The notes: generated by a model from the sequence alone, not told the origin. Numbered from the stretch's first letter, positions 9,089-20,964 are shown. The stretch: DNA of 64,000 nucleotides from Theristus sp. LFF4_11 (GCA_030248135.1 JASANC010004426.1:1-64000), one strand, 5' to 3'. A program made the numbers and translations.

Positions 9089-9634
9089 ATGAGTGCGAGC
9101 ACACGACGGCTGCTGAGTGTTTGCTGTCTGGTGACCCTCTTGACCAGCAGCACTGTTTCGGCTCGGTTTTTCGTGTTCGGTCTAAGCAGATATGCAGGTT
9201 GGAAAAGAAGTTTTCTGAGATTTTTACTCGTCTACTGCATTCATTTGGCTTGCCGACCGACCTGCATGTCACTGTTTGTGGCTGGGGCAAATGCGCCCAC
9301 AGTCAAAGATGACTGATTTTGTCGAGCGCTTCATGTGCCAAAAACTGAGAAAAAATCCCGTGTGAATCGCCAGTGACTAATAATTGGTTCCGTGTGTGCA
9401 TTTACATACATTCACTTATTTATCACAGTGGAACAACAATTGCAACGCGGCACTTTCTCACAGTCAAACATCTTCCCACGGATCTATGCAGCGTGGGAAC
9501 GAAACATCGGCGCTGACAACCGATTGCATGGCGCTCGGGTTCATCGGAAACCGGCTGGAAAACGAACAAATGAGAAACATATCGAGATCACGTTTCTGGA
9601 CCCCGCCGATCGGGCGCTGTTCAGGGATGAATAG
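9089..9634 (+). CDS. secreted FGxxRYA peptide 2 (left copy)
   Basis: Exons 9089-9197 and 9429-9634 join in phase 1 to give 104 residues. MSASTRRLLSVCCLVTLLTS is a signal peptide; the mature part starts near ARFFVFGLSRYA and continues VEQQLQRGTF, AAWERN and HIEITFLDPADRALF. The FGLSRYA core, the following (W/V)E.QL segment and the phase-1 intron directly after RYA match the gene at 7363-7725, so they are tandem duplicates that diverged. No cysteines remain in the mature part, so a linear peptide or a peptide precursor is likely. Basic pairs suitable for precursor processing (GKR) are present. The right-arm copy (16826-17367) has two one-base deletions and is broken. Confidence 0.62.
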
Positions 9635-10465
9635 AAGAATTCGAGTCTGTGATTGTGGTGTACGTTTCGCACCAGCTGAGTTATCTAGAGCCTGTGATTT
9701 ATGATTGTTTTATAATTGTCATGACGCCACGAAAACAATCCCATGGTTTCCATTGAAATGCCGATCGGCGTTAAAATGCCGGAAGGCTTTTGCAAACGAT
9801 AGCCGGCATTTCTGAACGCCAACTGCTGTTTACAACACGCCCACCAGCTGACGTACGCAAACGCCGATTGACATTTGCAATACGGCACCTGGCGTTTATT
9901 AACACCAATGGGTACATTGTAATTGCAACACTACTCCAGAGCGTTTCTTTTATAATTGCCGTTCAGATCGGTACTTGCAGCCGCAGCTGGCACCATGACG
10001 CCAATAAGCGTTTAGAAAGGCCGATTTGAGTTTCTGTGCCATTTGATTTGCACAACATTTATTTGTGGTGTCGTTTTTTTAAACTTCAATAATGAAGTTC
10101 GAAATCTTGTGTGCATGACTGCATCATTCCAGTCGCCATCGTGTTTCAGCTTGCACATTATTGTTGTTCGTACTTCCAAGGTTGTTTTTATGTTGTTGCT
10201 GTTGTTGTTGCTGCTGCTGTTGTTGGTGGATGATTCCGTATGCACAGTAAGGACTGTGCTCCTGTGGTACTCTGCTTGCCGTGCTCGTGAGCACTTGTAC
10301 TGGCCCAGTATTGGCACTCGAGATGAGCGCTCCCGAGCGCTGCAGTTGGCGACAGTTCACGGCTAAAGTGTACATCTGCAATAGATTGTCCGTCGTTATT
10401 GAACTTTTAAAGAGACAAAAAGATACATAGGGCCAGCTTCTAAAGTGACTGGCCAACCACATGCC
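9635..10465. other. left-arm intergenic with CAG/CAA tract
   Basis: A CAA/CAG-type tract (minus-strand sense) lies at about 10,189-10,230 and is mirrored at about 16,236-16,285. Frames through it encode polyglutamine or poly-Asn/Ser, but they do not join the BTB gene in phase without a stop, so I do not treat them as coding. Confidence 0.35.
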
Positions 10466-12714
10466 TTACCAAAAGTAGTCTTGATAGTGTTGATAAGAAA
10501 AATACGGTAAGTTATGTAAAAGAGACGCTAGACTTTTCAGAGTGAACTGCAAAAAAAGCCAAGATCATGCAAGTGTTCAGGTGACAAAAAGCATCACGAA
10601 ACACGCACGAGATCTGACATGATGGTCGCATCGTTCTCGTGGTCGTAATCGATCAGTCTGCGCGCCAGCTCAGTGCCGTGTATCGCCAGCCAGCATTGCG
10701 CGATCAAGCGGATGGCGACGTTGCGAAGGTGCGCCAGTCGGTAGCGATCCGCCTGCAGCAAAATGTCGATCGCGCATTTCACGTCCTGCAATTAAACGGC
10801 GGCTATTTTGTTGTTGTTGTGATTTTTAGGCGATGTTTTTAGCCAGACTAACCCAGAGAAGCGGCACACTGTTCTCCTTCTAGAGGTCGATTGGTTGAAT
10901 TGAGACATCGCTCATATTCGCAGTTTTTTAAATTGCTAAACAAACCGGTTTTGATTGCCTAGCTTTGAAAGATTTGAAAAAAATAAAATTAAAATGACTT
11001 TTATGAAAGGATGTTTAATTGTAGCAATCAGAAACCGTACTACCGTTGTTGTCTTGAGCACATTGAACATCTCCAGTTCGCAGGCCGTCTTCAAATCTGA
11101 GATCTGCAGCAAGTCAGCGGCACGCAGCAACTCGGACAGCGGCACTCGGGTTGCACTCTCCTCGGCGTCGCTGTCGTCAATGTACCTGAGCAACACCGCG
11201 ATCCGCTTCTGCATCATGGAAACGTTTTTTCTTGTTAAATGATCGAAATGATAAAAAAAAATTGACGAATAAAACAGTTTTTTTAAAGTGTTGTTGCTTA
11301 TTGTCTGGTGGACACAACAATTGGTTGTGGTGTTCAATATTTTAAAAACAATAAACTGCCAAGATTTACTTGATATTGAGACACAGATTCACAGAAAAAT
11401 TGTGCTAAACCATTTACCGAACAACAGTATCTTGTGTAACCCACATCTAGATTGAAACTTACTCAACAAATTTGTTGAGTAAGTTCTTCCAGTGCATTCA
11501 TGCACTTCCGTGAACGCACTTCTCAGTGGCGCATCGTGGCGGTGACCTCAGGTAGCAACATCGCAACACCTCACGCAGCGTGTCACCGCTCAACTCATCC
11601 AGTGTCACCTGGCAACTGTTGGCGTCTGCTTTGGTCATTCTCGGTGTGGATTGTTGATGTTGATTGGTGATCACACTGGTTGCCTCTTTGTATTTCACGA
11701 CTGTCGTCAACTGGTGACTGTCCGGATCGAGCTTGATGATTTCGTTCGGATCTGCATTCATCAAAGGTTGAATTCGGTATGTTGAGCGCAAGCGGTACGG
11801 TACGTAAGCGCAAGATGCAACCAATAAGCATGCAATGATTGGCTGCTTTGAATGTGTAATTAAAAATAAAGAATAAACCATACATAAATTGACATTTATG
11901 CAAAAAATATCCATATTGATTGGTAATGGCTACAGCTGCACGTAATTGGCACCGTGACCAAATGCAACAGAATGTCGGATTTTTTTGTGAGAGAAAAGTG
12001 AAAATGCTCGATATTCGCCAGAAACGCTGACTCACTCGGATACAAATGTCCGGTTGCCTCCAGAAACGCAGCTCTCAGCTTCGGCGACCACCTGCAGATG
12101 ACGTCACTGTGCGCGAAGAATCTGCGCCCGTCGCGCGCCACCAGCGTCACGTTGCTCGTGTTGTACTCGGACGGGTTCTCGATTTCCTCGAACCAACGCA
12201 CCTCGACAGCGTCCGCAGGAAGCCGAGGCCGAACCGAGTCAAGGTAAGCGGCTGAAAACGCTCACGGACTGTTGTGCAGTGTGCGTTTTGCGCAGATTGG
12301 TGTTCAGTTCTGAGTACTGTTTTTGGAAACAGTAATCAGGCATCTTGGAAATTTGTTTGGAATCCAGAGTGGGAATCGAACCCATATCTAAGGTGCATGC
12401 CAGACCAGCGCCTTGGACAACTCGACCAACAGCGGACCCTTTTTTAGCATTCTTTTGATCTCTTTTCAAAAACAGAGGCAATCACTGGGACCGTTGGCCA
12501 GAGAGTGATGACTGACACCTGACACCCACGCCACGGCGCACCACATTTCAAATCATGTTTTTTCAGAATTGCCAAGTTTCGCTAACCGTGACCAGCAAAA
12601 CGCCCTACCGTGTTCCGGACATAAGCTGTTGCTGCGTCGGTGGGTGCCCGCAGCGCGCAGTGCCATGGCCGGCGTGTTCGGTGTGGTGTACCGTTTACTG
12701 GACGACAAGCCCAT
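10466..12714 (-). CDS. BTB/POZ-domain protein (left, intact copy)
   Basis: Six exons, 12714-12609, 12251-12036, 11751-11547, 11170-11044, 10785-10609 and 10546-10466, join with matching phases to give about 303 residues. Exon 1 begins MGLSSSK, a possible N-myristoylation signal. The BTB fold starts at YNTSNVTLVARDGRRFFAHS and continues SPKLRAAFLEA, then DELSGDTLREVLRCCYL, SELLRAADLLQISDLKTACE. A BACK-like segment follows (DVKCAIDILLQADRYRLAHL). An acidic/Thr-rich insert of about 40 residues interrupts the BTB domain. BTB proteins usually serve as Cullin-3 adaptors or transcription cofactors; no Kelch repeats or zinc fingers are present here. The C-terminus is taken at TGG TAA, but the G|GTAAGG overlapping it could be a donor to further exons. 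Exon 1 lies in the unique spacer, so only this copy has it. Confidence 0.72.
10807..10862 (-). mobile_element. SINE 3' tail (truncated), left arm
   Basis: On the minus strand the sequence reads CTTCTCTGGGTTAG, GGCTAAAAAC, GCCTAAAAATC and a CAA repeat, matching the tail of the complete SINE at 34,936-35,134. The mirrored copy is at 15,661-15,718. Confidence 0.6.
12367..12440 (-). mobile_element. tRNA-derived SINE head or tRNA relic, left arm
   Basis: On the minus strand it has a box-A-like GGTCGAGTTGTCCAAGGCGC and a box-B GGGTTCGATTCCC about 40 nt apart, as in Leu/Ser-type tRNAs. The acceptor stem does not close, so it is not called a functional tRNA. It is mirrored at 14,283-14,360. Confidence 0.5.
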
Positions 12715-14230
12715 CGTGTAGTAATTGAAATGATCTTGAATTTTATAAAACTTCTCTGTGACACAGTAGATCAAGTCGGACAGCATGGTATATATGGACA
12801 GGTTTTGCGGATTGTTACATGTCTAAACGCTTTCTGTTAAGAATATATTTACGAGCGGGCGGTAATGGGCAGCATCTTTTTTCAAGATAATCTGATAAAA
12901 ACACCAAAAAAACAGCGACTACTATCCAAATAATGTCAAATCTAAATTGATTTTTCTTATTTCTACTTTTTTCCCTCCAGAAGAAACCAAAGAACAACTA
13001 AAACACATCAGAAAACTGAATGCAAGCAAGCAATGCAAAAGCAGCACCATAATCTTTCCCATGGGCGCTTTTCTGTTCGGTCATTAGCCAAAAAGCGAGC
13101 GCAAAATTGAAAAAGGATGAAGGCAGAGAAAGTTGTTGTCTTTGTTTCCATGTGCTTGTACATACACGTATATGTATTAAAAAATCCAACAACACTGTGC
13201 CACGTACCTGGAGGGCATATCGGCATGGTAGGTTCAAATAATAAAATATCAAAAAATAAAATATGCCTGTACACTGAGTGTTTGCTTTCTTAGCTTCGCG
13301 GACTCTTTTTGCTTCTGTCATGCCTTCTTTCGTTTTTTTTTTCATTTATTTTTCCTGTTAGCAGAAAGTAATTACTCTGGGCCGAGCTGCGTTTGCGGTT
13401 CACCAGTTTCTGTCATCTATCGATATTCCGCCATGATTTTAGCCGCATTTTTTGTGTGCGCTAAGCTTGCTTTTTGCATTAAAAGCGACAAGAACGCAAA
13501 AACAGCAAAAAACATTGGAAATTAGTTTGTTTAGGATTTATGTACACATCGTGGAAGCAGTCCGCGAAGAAGCGAAAAAAGTTTCACGCACCATGTGCAT
13601 GCGTCGGCAATCAACCGCTTTTCCAATCAGGCAATTACCGTAAGTCGTGCATAAGGCGCTCTCATAAAAATGTAAAAAATTTGAAGAAAAAGTGGAAGTT
13701 TGTGTGACGCGACTTCCGTACAAGCAAAAGGAAGTCTTAGAAAAAGAAGTTGGGAACGGATGAAAGAGTAAACATTCGTGTTTTCTGTCTAGATCTGGAC
13801 GAAACGGAACCTCGGAACCTTGAGGTTCAACTTTACCGCCGCCTCCGTTTATTGTCGCCGTCGTCGTCGTGTTTTTGTTTTTTACTGCTGAGATGTTGGA
13901 ATTTTCTGTTCAAATAAATGTTCTTAGCTTCACTCAAATTGGCATTTGGCATTGTAACCAACGAAAAATTGGCATTTGGCATTGTCGCGTGTGTAGCGCA
14001 GGTGTAGGGCTTTCGCCTACCGTTCTGTAGGTGGAAAGTTTGAGCCCTGCTGCGGACATGACACACAATGGAGAAACTAAAGTGACCAACAACATCTAAT
14101 GGTCTATTCCCTTCAGAGCCGAGGGTAAATTGGGCTCGGGGCAGTATTGCCCGTTTCCGCCGGAGTTTGTTACCTTGGGGTTTCCTAAACCGGCGCGCGA
14201 ACAAATAAAAAAATTAAAAAAATGCAACGA
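12501..14230. other. unique spacer of the inverted repeat
   Basis: Not part of the inverted homology. It holds the first exon of the left BTB gene (12714-12609) and a tRNA-like element (13,990-14,054). The rest (12,715-13,989) shows no supported gene. Confidence 0.7.
13990..14054 (+). mobile_element. tRNA-derived element in spacer
   Basis: TAGCGCAGGTGTAGGGC resembles box A and AGTTTGAGCCC resembles box B, separated by an anticodon-arm-like stretch. It looks like a degraded tRNA-head SINE, different from the one in the arms. Confidence 0.45.
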
Positions 14231-14282
14231 CGGTCCCAGTGATTGCCTCTGTTTTTTGAAAAGAGATCAAAAGATGCTAAAA

Positions 14283-14360
14283 AGGGTCCGCTGTTGGTCG
14301 AGTTGTCCAAGGCGCTGGTCTGGCTGCTTAGATTGGGTTCGATTCCCTCTGATTCCAACA
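14283..14360 (+). mobile_element. tRNA-derived SINE head or tRNA relic, right arm
   Basis: Mirror of 12,367-12,440 with the same box A and box B but several missing bases between them. Confidence 0.5.
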
Positions 14361-14424
14361 TTTCAGATGCCTGATTACTGTTCCAAAAACGGTCGACTGA
14401 CCCTCTGCGCAAACGTCGCCCGCC

Positions 14425-16030
14425 CGTGAGCGTCGGTCGCTCGGTTCGGTCGGTCTGCGGAGGTGGGTGCGGGTTCGAGGAACGAGACCGTCGAGTCCGA
14501 GCAGTGACGTGGGGCGGGAGGCGCGATTCTTCGCGGGACGTCTCTGCGGTGGTCGCCGAAGCTGGAGAGCTGCGTTTCGAGGCAACCGGAGTACGGTGAT
14601 CGCGTTCTGGCGAATATCGAGCATTTTCACTTTTCTCTCACAAAAAAATCCGACATTCTGTTGCACTTGGTCACGGTACCAATTACGTACAGCTGTAGCC
14701 ATTACCAATCAATATTGGTTGCATCTTGCGCTTACGTACCGTACCGCTTGCGCTCAACATACCGAATTCAACCTTTGATGAATGCAGATCCGAACGAAAT
14801 CATCAAGCTCGATCCGGACAGTCACCAGTTGACGACAGTCGTGAAATACAAAGAGGCAACCAGTGTGATCACCAATCAACATCAACAATCCACACCGAGA
14901 ATGACCAAAGCAGACGCCAACAGTTGCCAGGTGACACTGGATGAGTTGAGCGGTGACACGCTGCGTGAGGTGTTGCGATGTTGCTACCTGAGGTCACCGC
15001 CACGATGCGCCACTGAGAAGTGCGTTCACGGAAGTGCATGAATGCACTGGAAGAACTTACTCAACAAATTTGTTGAGTAACTTTCAATCTAGATGTGGGT
15101 TACACAAGATACTGTTGTTCGGTAAATGGTTTAGCACAATTTTTCTGTGAATCTGTGTCTCAATATCAAGCAAATCTTGGCAGTTTATTGTTTTAAAATA
15201 TTGAACACCACGACCAATTGTTGTGTCCACCAGACAATAAGCAACAACACTTTTAAAAAACTGCTTTATTCGTCAATTTTTTTTTATCATTTCGATCATT
15301 TAACAAGAAAAAACGTTTCCATGATGCAGAAGCGGATCGCGGTGTTGCTCAGGCATTGACGACAGCGACGCCGAGGAGAGTGCAACCCGAGTGCCGCTGT
15401 CCGAGTTGTTGCGTGCGTCGACTTGCTGCAGATCTCAGATTTGAAGACGCCTGCGAACTGGAGATGTTCATGTGCTCAAGACAACAACGGTAGTACGTTT
15501 CTGATTGCTACATTAAACATCCTTTCATAAAAGTCATTTTAATTTTATTTTTTTCAAATCTTTCAAAGCTAGCAATCAAAACCGGTTTGTTTAGCAATTA
15601 AACTGCGATATGAGCGATGTCTCAATTCAACCAATCGACCTCTAGAAGGAGAACAGTGTGCCGCTTCTCTGGGTTAGTCTGGCTAAAAACTCGCCTAAAA
15701 ATCACAACAACAACAAAATGCCGCCGTTATGCAGGACGTGAAATGCGCGATCGACTGCTGCAGGCGGATCCTCCGCTGGCGCCCTTCGCAACGTCGCCTC
15801 CGCTTGATCGCGCATGGCTGGCGATCACGGCCTGAGCTGGCGCGCAGACTGATCGATTACGACCACGAGAACGATGCGACCATCTGTCAGATCTCGTGCG
15901 TGTTTCGTGATGCTTTTTTCACCTGAACACTTGCTGATCTTGGCTTTTTTGCAGTTCACTCTGAAAAGTCTAGCGTCTCTTTACCAACTTACCGTTTTCA
16001 TCACACTATCAGACTACTTTTGGTAAGGAT
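14425..16030 (+). pseudogene. BTB/POZ gene, right-arm broken copy
   Basis: The sequence matches exons 2-6 of the left gene but lacks exon 1, which lies in the spacer on the other side. Exon 3 (from about 14,791) is well preserved up to CCYL, whereas exon 2 and exons 4-5 contain repeated small deletions that shift the frame several times; for example the segment after DVKCAID is scrambled. No full product is possible. Either this copy decayed after the duplication or the consensus here is of poor quality. Confidence 0.75.
15661..15718 (+). mobile_element. SINE 3' tail (truncated), right arm
   Basis: Mirror of 10,807-10,862, ending in ACAACAACAACAAA. Confidence 0.6.
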
Positions 16031-16825
16031 GTGGTTGGCCAGTCACTTTAGAAGCTGGCCCTGTATCTTTTTGTCTCTTAAACATAACGACGGACAATCT
16101 TGCAGATGTCCTAGCCGTGAACTGCGCCAACTGCAGCGCTCGGGAGCGCTCTCTGAGTGCCAATACTGGGCCAGACAAGTGCTCACGAGCACGGCAAGCA
16201 GAGTCCACGGAGCACAGTCCTTACTGTGCATACGGAATCATCCACCAACAACAGCAGCAGCAACAACAACAGCAACAACATAAAACAACCTTGGAAGTAC
16301 GAACAACAATAAGTGCAGCGAAACACGATGGCGACTGGAATGATGCAGTCATGCACACAAGATTTCGAACTTCTATTGAAGTTTAAAAAACGACACCACA
16401 AAAATGTTGTGCAAATCAAATGGCACAGAAACTCAAATCGGCCTTTCTAAACGCTTATTGGCGTCATGGTGCCAGCTGCGGTGCAAGTACCGATTGAACG
16501 GCAATTATAAAAGAAACGCTCTGGAGTAGTGTTGCAATTACAATGTACCCATTGGTGTTAATAAACGCCAGGTGCCGTATTGCAAATGTCAATCGGCGTT
16601 TGCGTACGTCAGCTGGTGGGCGTGTTGTAAACAGCAGTTGGCGTTCAGAAATGCCGGCTATCGTTTGCGAAAAGCCTTCCGGCATTTTAACGCCGATCGG
16701 CATTTCAATGGAAACCATGGGATTGTTTTCGTGGCGTCATGACAATTATAAAACAATCATAAATCACAGGCTCTAGATAACTCAGCTGGTGGAAACGTAC
16801 ACCACAATCACAGACTCGAATTCTT
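16031..16825. other. right-arm intergenic with CAG/CAA tract
   Basis: Mirror of 9,635-10,465. The tract at 16,236-16,285 is slightly different in length from the left copy. Confidence 0.4.
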
Positions 16826-17367
16826 CTATTCATCCCTGAACAGCGCCCGATCGGCGGGGTCCAGAAACGTGATCTCGATATGTTTCTCATTTGTTCGTTT
16901 CCAGCGGTTTCCGATGAACCCGAGCGCCATGCAATCGGTTGTCAGCGCCGATGTTTCGTTCCCACGCTGCATAGATCCGTGGGAAGATGTTTGACTGTGA
17001 GAAAGTGCCGCGTTGCAATTGTTGTTCCACTGTGATAAATAAGTGAATGTATGTAAAGCACACACGGAACCAATTATTAGTCACTGGCGATTCACACGGG
17101 ATTTTTTCTCAGTTTTTGGCACATGAAGCGCTCGACAAAATCAGTCATCTTGACTGTGGGCGCATTTGCCCCAGCCACAAACAGTGACATGCAGGTCGGT
17201 CGGCAAGCCAAATGAATGCAGTAGACGAGTAAAAATCTCAGAAAACTTCTTTTCCAACCTGCATATCTGCTTAGACCGAACACGAAAAACCGAGCCGAAA
17301 CAGTGCTGCTGGTCAAGAGGGTCACCAGACAGCAAACACTCAGCAGCCGTCGTGTGCTCGCACTCAT
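16826..17367 (-). pseudogene. secreted FGxxRYA peptide 2, right broken copy
   Basis: The signal-peptide exon is intact (ATG ending at 17367), but exon 2 lacks two single bases near the RKPAGKR segment, so the frame breaks and the conserved C-terminus is read out of frame. Otherwise it matches 9089-9634. Confidence 0.6.
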
Positions 17368-18370
17368 TTTGAAACTGCAATTCACAACTGAAATGTTCAG
17401 TCCGATAGGATTCAACTGAAGTGAGCTTCTTTTTGATGTAGTTGCTGGTGAAGACTTGGATTTTTTTTTACGAGAAAACGCTACTGAGGTTTTTTTCGAA
17501 GTTCTGTTTGTACGACAAGACAACCAACTGGATGCTGAATCGCTAACGTGTGTTTAACTGTAATGGACAAAAATGTCATAAACGTTGCAAAACGGCCTTT
17601 CTGTTTCGGTTTCCGCAATTCGTGCAAATTGCGTGAGTGAAGCCTCAGTTTGAAAATAGAAAAATGTCAACAAAAAAGGTGGCAGTGGCTACCCACACGC
17701 TGTCTTTGTCATTCTGTGATAGGCTTCCAGAGTGCGTGGGGCACATGGACACGTGCGTTTTATTAATGCCTGTTTGGATTTATTGGCGACCTTGCATACA
17801 GCATGACTTAACGACACGGAATCTGCTCTTGCGTTCTGTGTGTTCAGTTTGAGTAGTAAAAATCGATTGCAGTCGGGTTCAGAAACTTCAAACAAAAAAT
17901 TCCGAATTCACCTCTCTGACATGCCGGGCCAGGCCCTCATTGAAAACAGAAACACAAAAACGATTGATTCAGCACATGTAAATGGTAAATTTCTTCTTTC
18001 CTGAAAGAAAATCGTGCGTGTGTTTATTTGTTTAACGAATTACTATTTACTTGATTAGTCGGTTTAGTCGTCAATGCAATTAATTTGTTTCTTTTTCTTT
18101 CTCATGATCCTTGCAGTCTGTCTTGTTATCATCTTCACGTTGACGTTGGTTCGATATTGTTAAAAATGTTTATCAACATGGAATCAGGATTAAATTTTAT
18201 TAAAAACCTGAAATTCCGATTTTCAGAACCGACGTTGAACTAGAGACTTAATAAAGTAAAGTTTGACTTATAACCCTCCTAAAAGTGCTGCAAATAGGCG
18301 GTAGTTGTTGCAAGTGAAAATGAAGCGCCTTGTTGAGTTGTCAACCCCCTACCCTTAGAACCCCCCCCAC
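17368..18370. other. right-arm stretch, broken exon copy
   Basis: Contains the frame-broken counterpart (about 17,780-18,002) of the Cys-rich exon at 8430-8656; nothing else is supported. Confidence 0.4.
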
Positions 18371-18586
18371 TTATTCGTGCAATCGGCGTTCAAAACCTTT
18401 GAAGACAGTGATGCGGACATCTTCAAAGATTTCATTCCAATACCCACCCAGATGTTCGACGTTCAAATAGTGAACCAAGTATTGCTTCACCTGTCGATGT
18501 TGTTTATCTATAAAAGCAATACAGTAAGTAGCTCGCTCGATATCAACATCGAAAGTGTTTTTAGCACCCGCAGGCACGAGTAAACT
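18371..18586 (-). CDS. terminal exon of an unplaced small protein (right copy)
   Basis: The frame and acceptor are the same as at 7814-8027 and the sequence is intact. The 5' exon is unknown. Confidence 0.45.
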   Translation of the reverse strand, partial: SLLVPAGAKNTFDVDIERATYCIAFIDKQHRQVKQYLVHYLNVEHLGGYWNEIFEDVRITVFKGFERRLHE

Positions 18587-18672
18587 GGTAGTTCAACAAA
18601 TCAAGAAAACAATTTCGACAACTGAATCATGGTTTCCGTGTTATAAAAATGGTTATAATAGTTGTCATCAAG

Positions 18673-19034
18673 TCATTTGACAGTCGTTCGACTCCTCAAG
18701 TTTCGTACCAAGCTGGCCAAGCCGGTCTGTTCAAATCTGGCTAATTGTCGTTCCCATCCTAAAAAAATAAAATGGTGAAATAAAATTGTTTCTGAAAAGC
18801 TTTCATCTTTTCATCGTTATCATCGCATCTTAAAAATCAAGTACAGATTTGTATATGCGATTAAAACCAGAAAGAGCCGTGCAAAATTGAAACCGTAATT
18901 TAGACAAAAATAGCATTACCTGCGTATCGACCAATCCCAAAAGAAAAGGATGCCGCAATATTTTCATCCGCAAACAATGTCAGCAACAAAACCAGGACAA
19001 ATGAGCAAAGAAATTTCATTGATCTCTGAGTCAT
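18673..19034 (-). CDS. secreted FGxxRYA peptide 1 (right copy)
   Basis: Mirror of 7363-7725 with the same two exons, splice sites and 66-residue product. Both arms therefore can make this peptide. Confidence 0.6.
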
Positions 19035-20059
19035 TCTGATGCTAACTGACTAAAAATCTGTTGGGTGTACTTTAATGATTGAAATCTGAAATAAAAAATT
19101 GCTTTCAAATCAGAAACACCACTAATGTACCGAGACTGAGATAACTAAACTGTATTATGATATGTTGATATGAGTGACCCTTGCCTTCTACAACACACAA
19201 AGTTTGCTGTTCGCAGTTTTGTCAGGTAGATGCAGCCACGCTGCGCCTTCGCTTGTCAGTGTGACGGACGCCAGGAAGACCTGCCGGAACTTTTCGTTAC
19301 TCGAACAGATCGGCTAAGGCGAACCTTTCGAAAGCACATATAGTTTACACGCAAACAATAAACCAGGCCTCGCAACAAAACGCAAGGAACCCGGCTGAAA
19401 CGCAAGTTATGGAGACAGACAAACTGTTATTGAATCTCAGTGTCCGGAACGGTTGGATATTTTGAATAGTTTGAAAGGTTACAACGTGCACAATTTACCA
19501 AGCAACAATTGATGCCTGTTCCTGGGCGTAATTGTAAACATGCGTGTCGCATCAACGCGCCGCCCATTGACGTAGAAAATTGAATTCAGCCCAAGCTGCT
19601 TATTTCAGTTCCATTTTAAGGCGTCAATTAGCAAGCAGAAAATGCGCCAAATCAATACTTTTAGAACTTTGGAAAATATAAATTGACTGCGCGTCTTGAT
19701 TAGTTAAATCATGGACGTGATCAGTTGTTAAATGTATCAATCAGGATAAATTTTGACAAATCCGTTCGGCACGTTTTTTACAAAGCGTCAGGCAAGTGAA
19801 CAAGGAATCAAACCAGCAAAGCTGGGCAGACCGTCGTAAAAAATGAACGAATAAATAAGAAAAAACGGCAAAATATTACCGTACAAAGTAAGATAAACAA
19901 TACCAACATGAATTGAATAATGTAAAGTGAATAAATAATCTGGGTCAGACAAATCAAAAACATAAAGGGAATTATCAAATTACAAGTGATTATGTTGAAA
20001 AAAACTGCCAGTCTTTTGTTTGAAGGCAATGACATTCATCAGGAGGGGGAACACACGAT
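19035..20059. other. right-arm intergenic
   Basis: Mirror of 6,338-7,362. The hydrophobic frame of the left arm is shifted here by one base. Confidence 0.35.
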
Positions 20060-20308
20060 ATGAATAAGCAAACTAAAAACTCAGACTTCATTGTTGTTGC
20101 TGAAGCTATTGGACTGAATGAATATACGGCGACTATTAAAGTGAAAAGAGTCGATAAGTTTGAGAAATACGTAATTAAGGTAAACGGGCATCAAGTGTAC
20201 AGTGTACACGAGCGATGGCGTGTATTTGTTGCGCACAGGGTTATGGCCTTAACACCTCTAAACGGAACCTGTTTTCAAGAAAGTACATGTATCAAGGAAG
20301 TAAAATAA
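20060..20308 (+). CDS. possible NTR/TIMP-like protein, truncated right copy
   Basis: Same sequence as 6032-6337 except that one substitution turns a Tyr codon into TAA, so the last 19 residues of the left form are lost. The lost part contains one cysteine. The 5' exon is not identified. Confidence 0.38.
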   Translation: MNKQTKNSDFIVVAEAIGLNEYTATIKVKRVDKFEKYVIKVNGHQVYSVHERWRVFVAHRVMALTPLNGTCFQESTCIKEVK

Positions 20309-20964
20309 CTAGATAAATACGTGTCGGTGTGTAATAGCAACTTTTTGCGTGATTTTGTCACGTGACACAATATACAGGATGTGTTTGCAGAAGATCACGT
20401 CACATCAGGTATATTCACTTAAAACGACGACAAGAAAATACCGGAAAACTGCCATGATTTAAAAAAAAATGTGAGATGAGTAGTAATGACAGTCACGCTC
20501 AATAATGCAAATATGACAATCTCAACGACTTCATTGTTAATTTATCAACGAAATTTGATACCGTGCGTGAATCTCGACGCCCGTAGCAGTCGCACAAAGC
20601 GTATACATGTAAAATGTCATCATAAAATCATTAACGTACGGTATGTTTGTTTAAACATGTCCGTTTTGTCGCAAAATGCAAAGCATGCAAAACTACAATT
20701 ACACTGAGAAGTACAATTACCACCAAATCAAACACACCCGTTTGTAGCTAACTGTGTTTTCGTGCAACTCCAATCCGATCCGATGCTGATTTCAAATTGC
20801 CGCGCAACCATGAAACGTTTTCTCTATCTGTGCGTGCAAACGCATATTGGGCCACGTTTAATAAGAAAGATAATACCGATTAAAGACCGTGTTTTCTGCG
20901 TGAAACACTTTTATGAACCGAAAAATGCAAAAGAAACAACTCGCCGCTACGAAAAACACTTCGG
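20309..20964. other. non-coding part of right arm
   Basis: Mirror of about 5,434-6,031 with the same weak overlapping frames and no supported gene. Confidence 0.35.

Larger units (their letters stand above)
3387..12500 (+). repeat. left arm of giant inverted repeat
   Basis: The segment is the reverse complement of 14,231-23,014. Coordinate pairs sum to about 26,398 over the outer 4.7 kb, almost free of indels. Towards the centre the sum climbs to about 26,732, because the right arm has lost many small pieces. The homology starts abruptly at GTGG/CCAC (3387 and 23,014) and ends near 12,500 and 14,231. The left arm keeps open frames throughout and is the better copy. Confidence 0.95.

Noticed and set aside
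10012..10462. Polyglutamine or poly-Asn/Ser exon of the BTB gene
   Set aside because: From the exon ending at TTTTG, the nearest acceptors give an immediate stop; the tract also resembles a CAA-type SINE tail.
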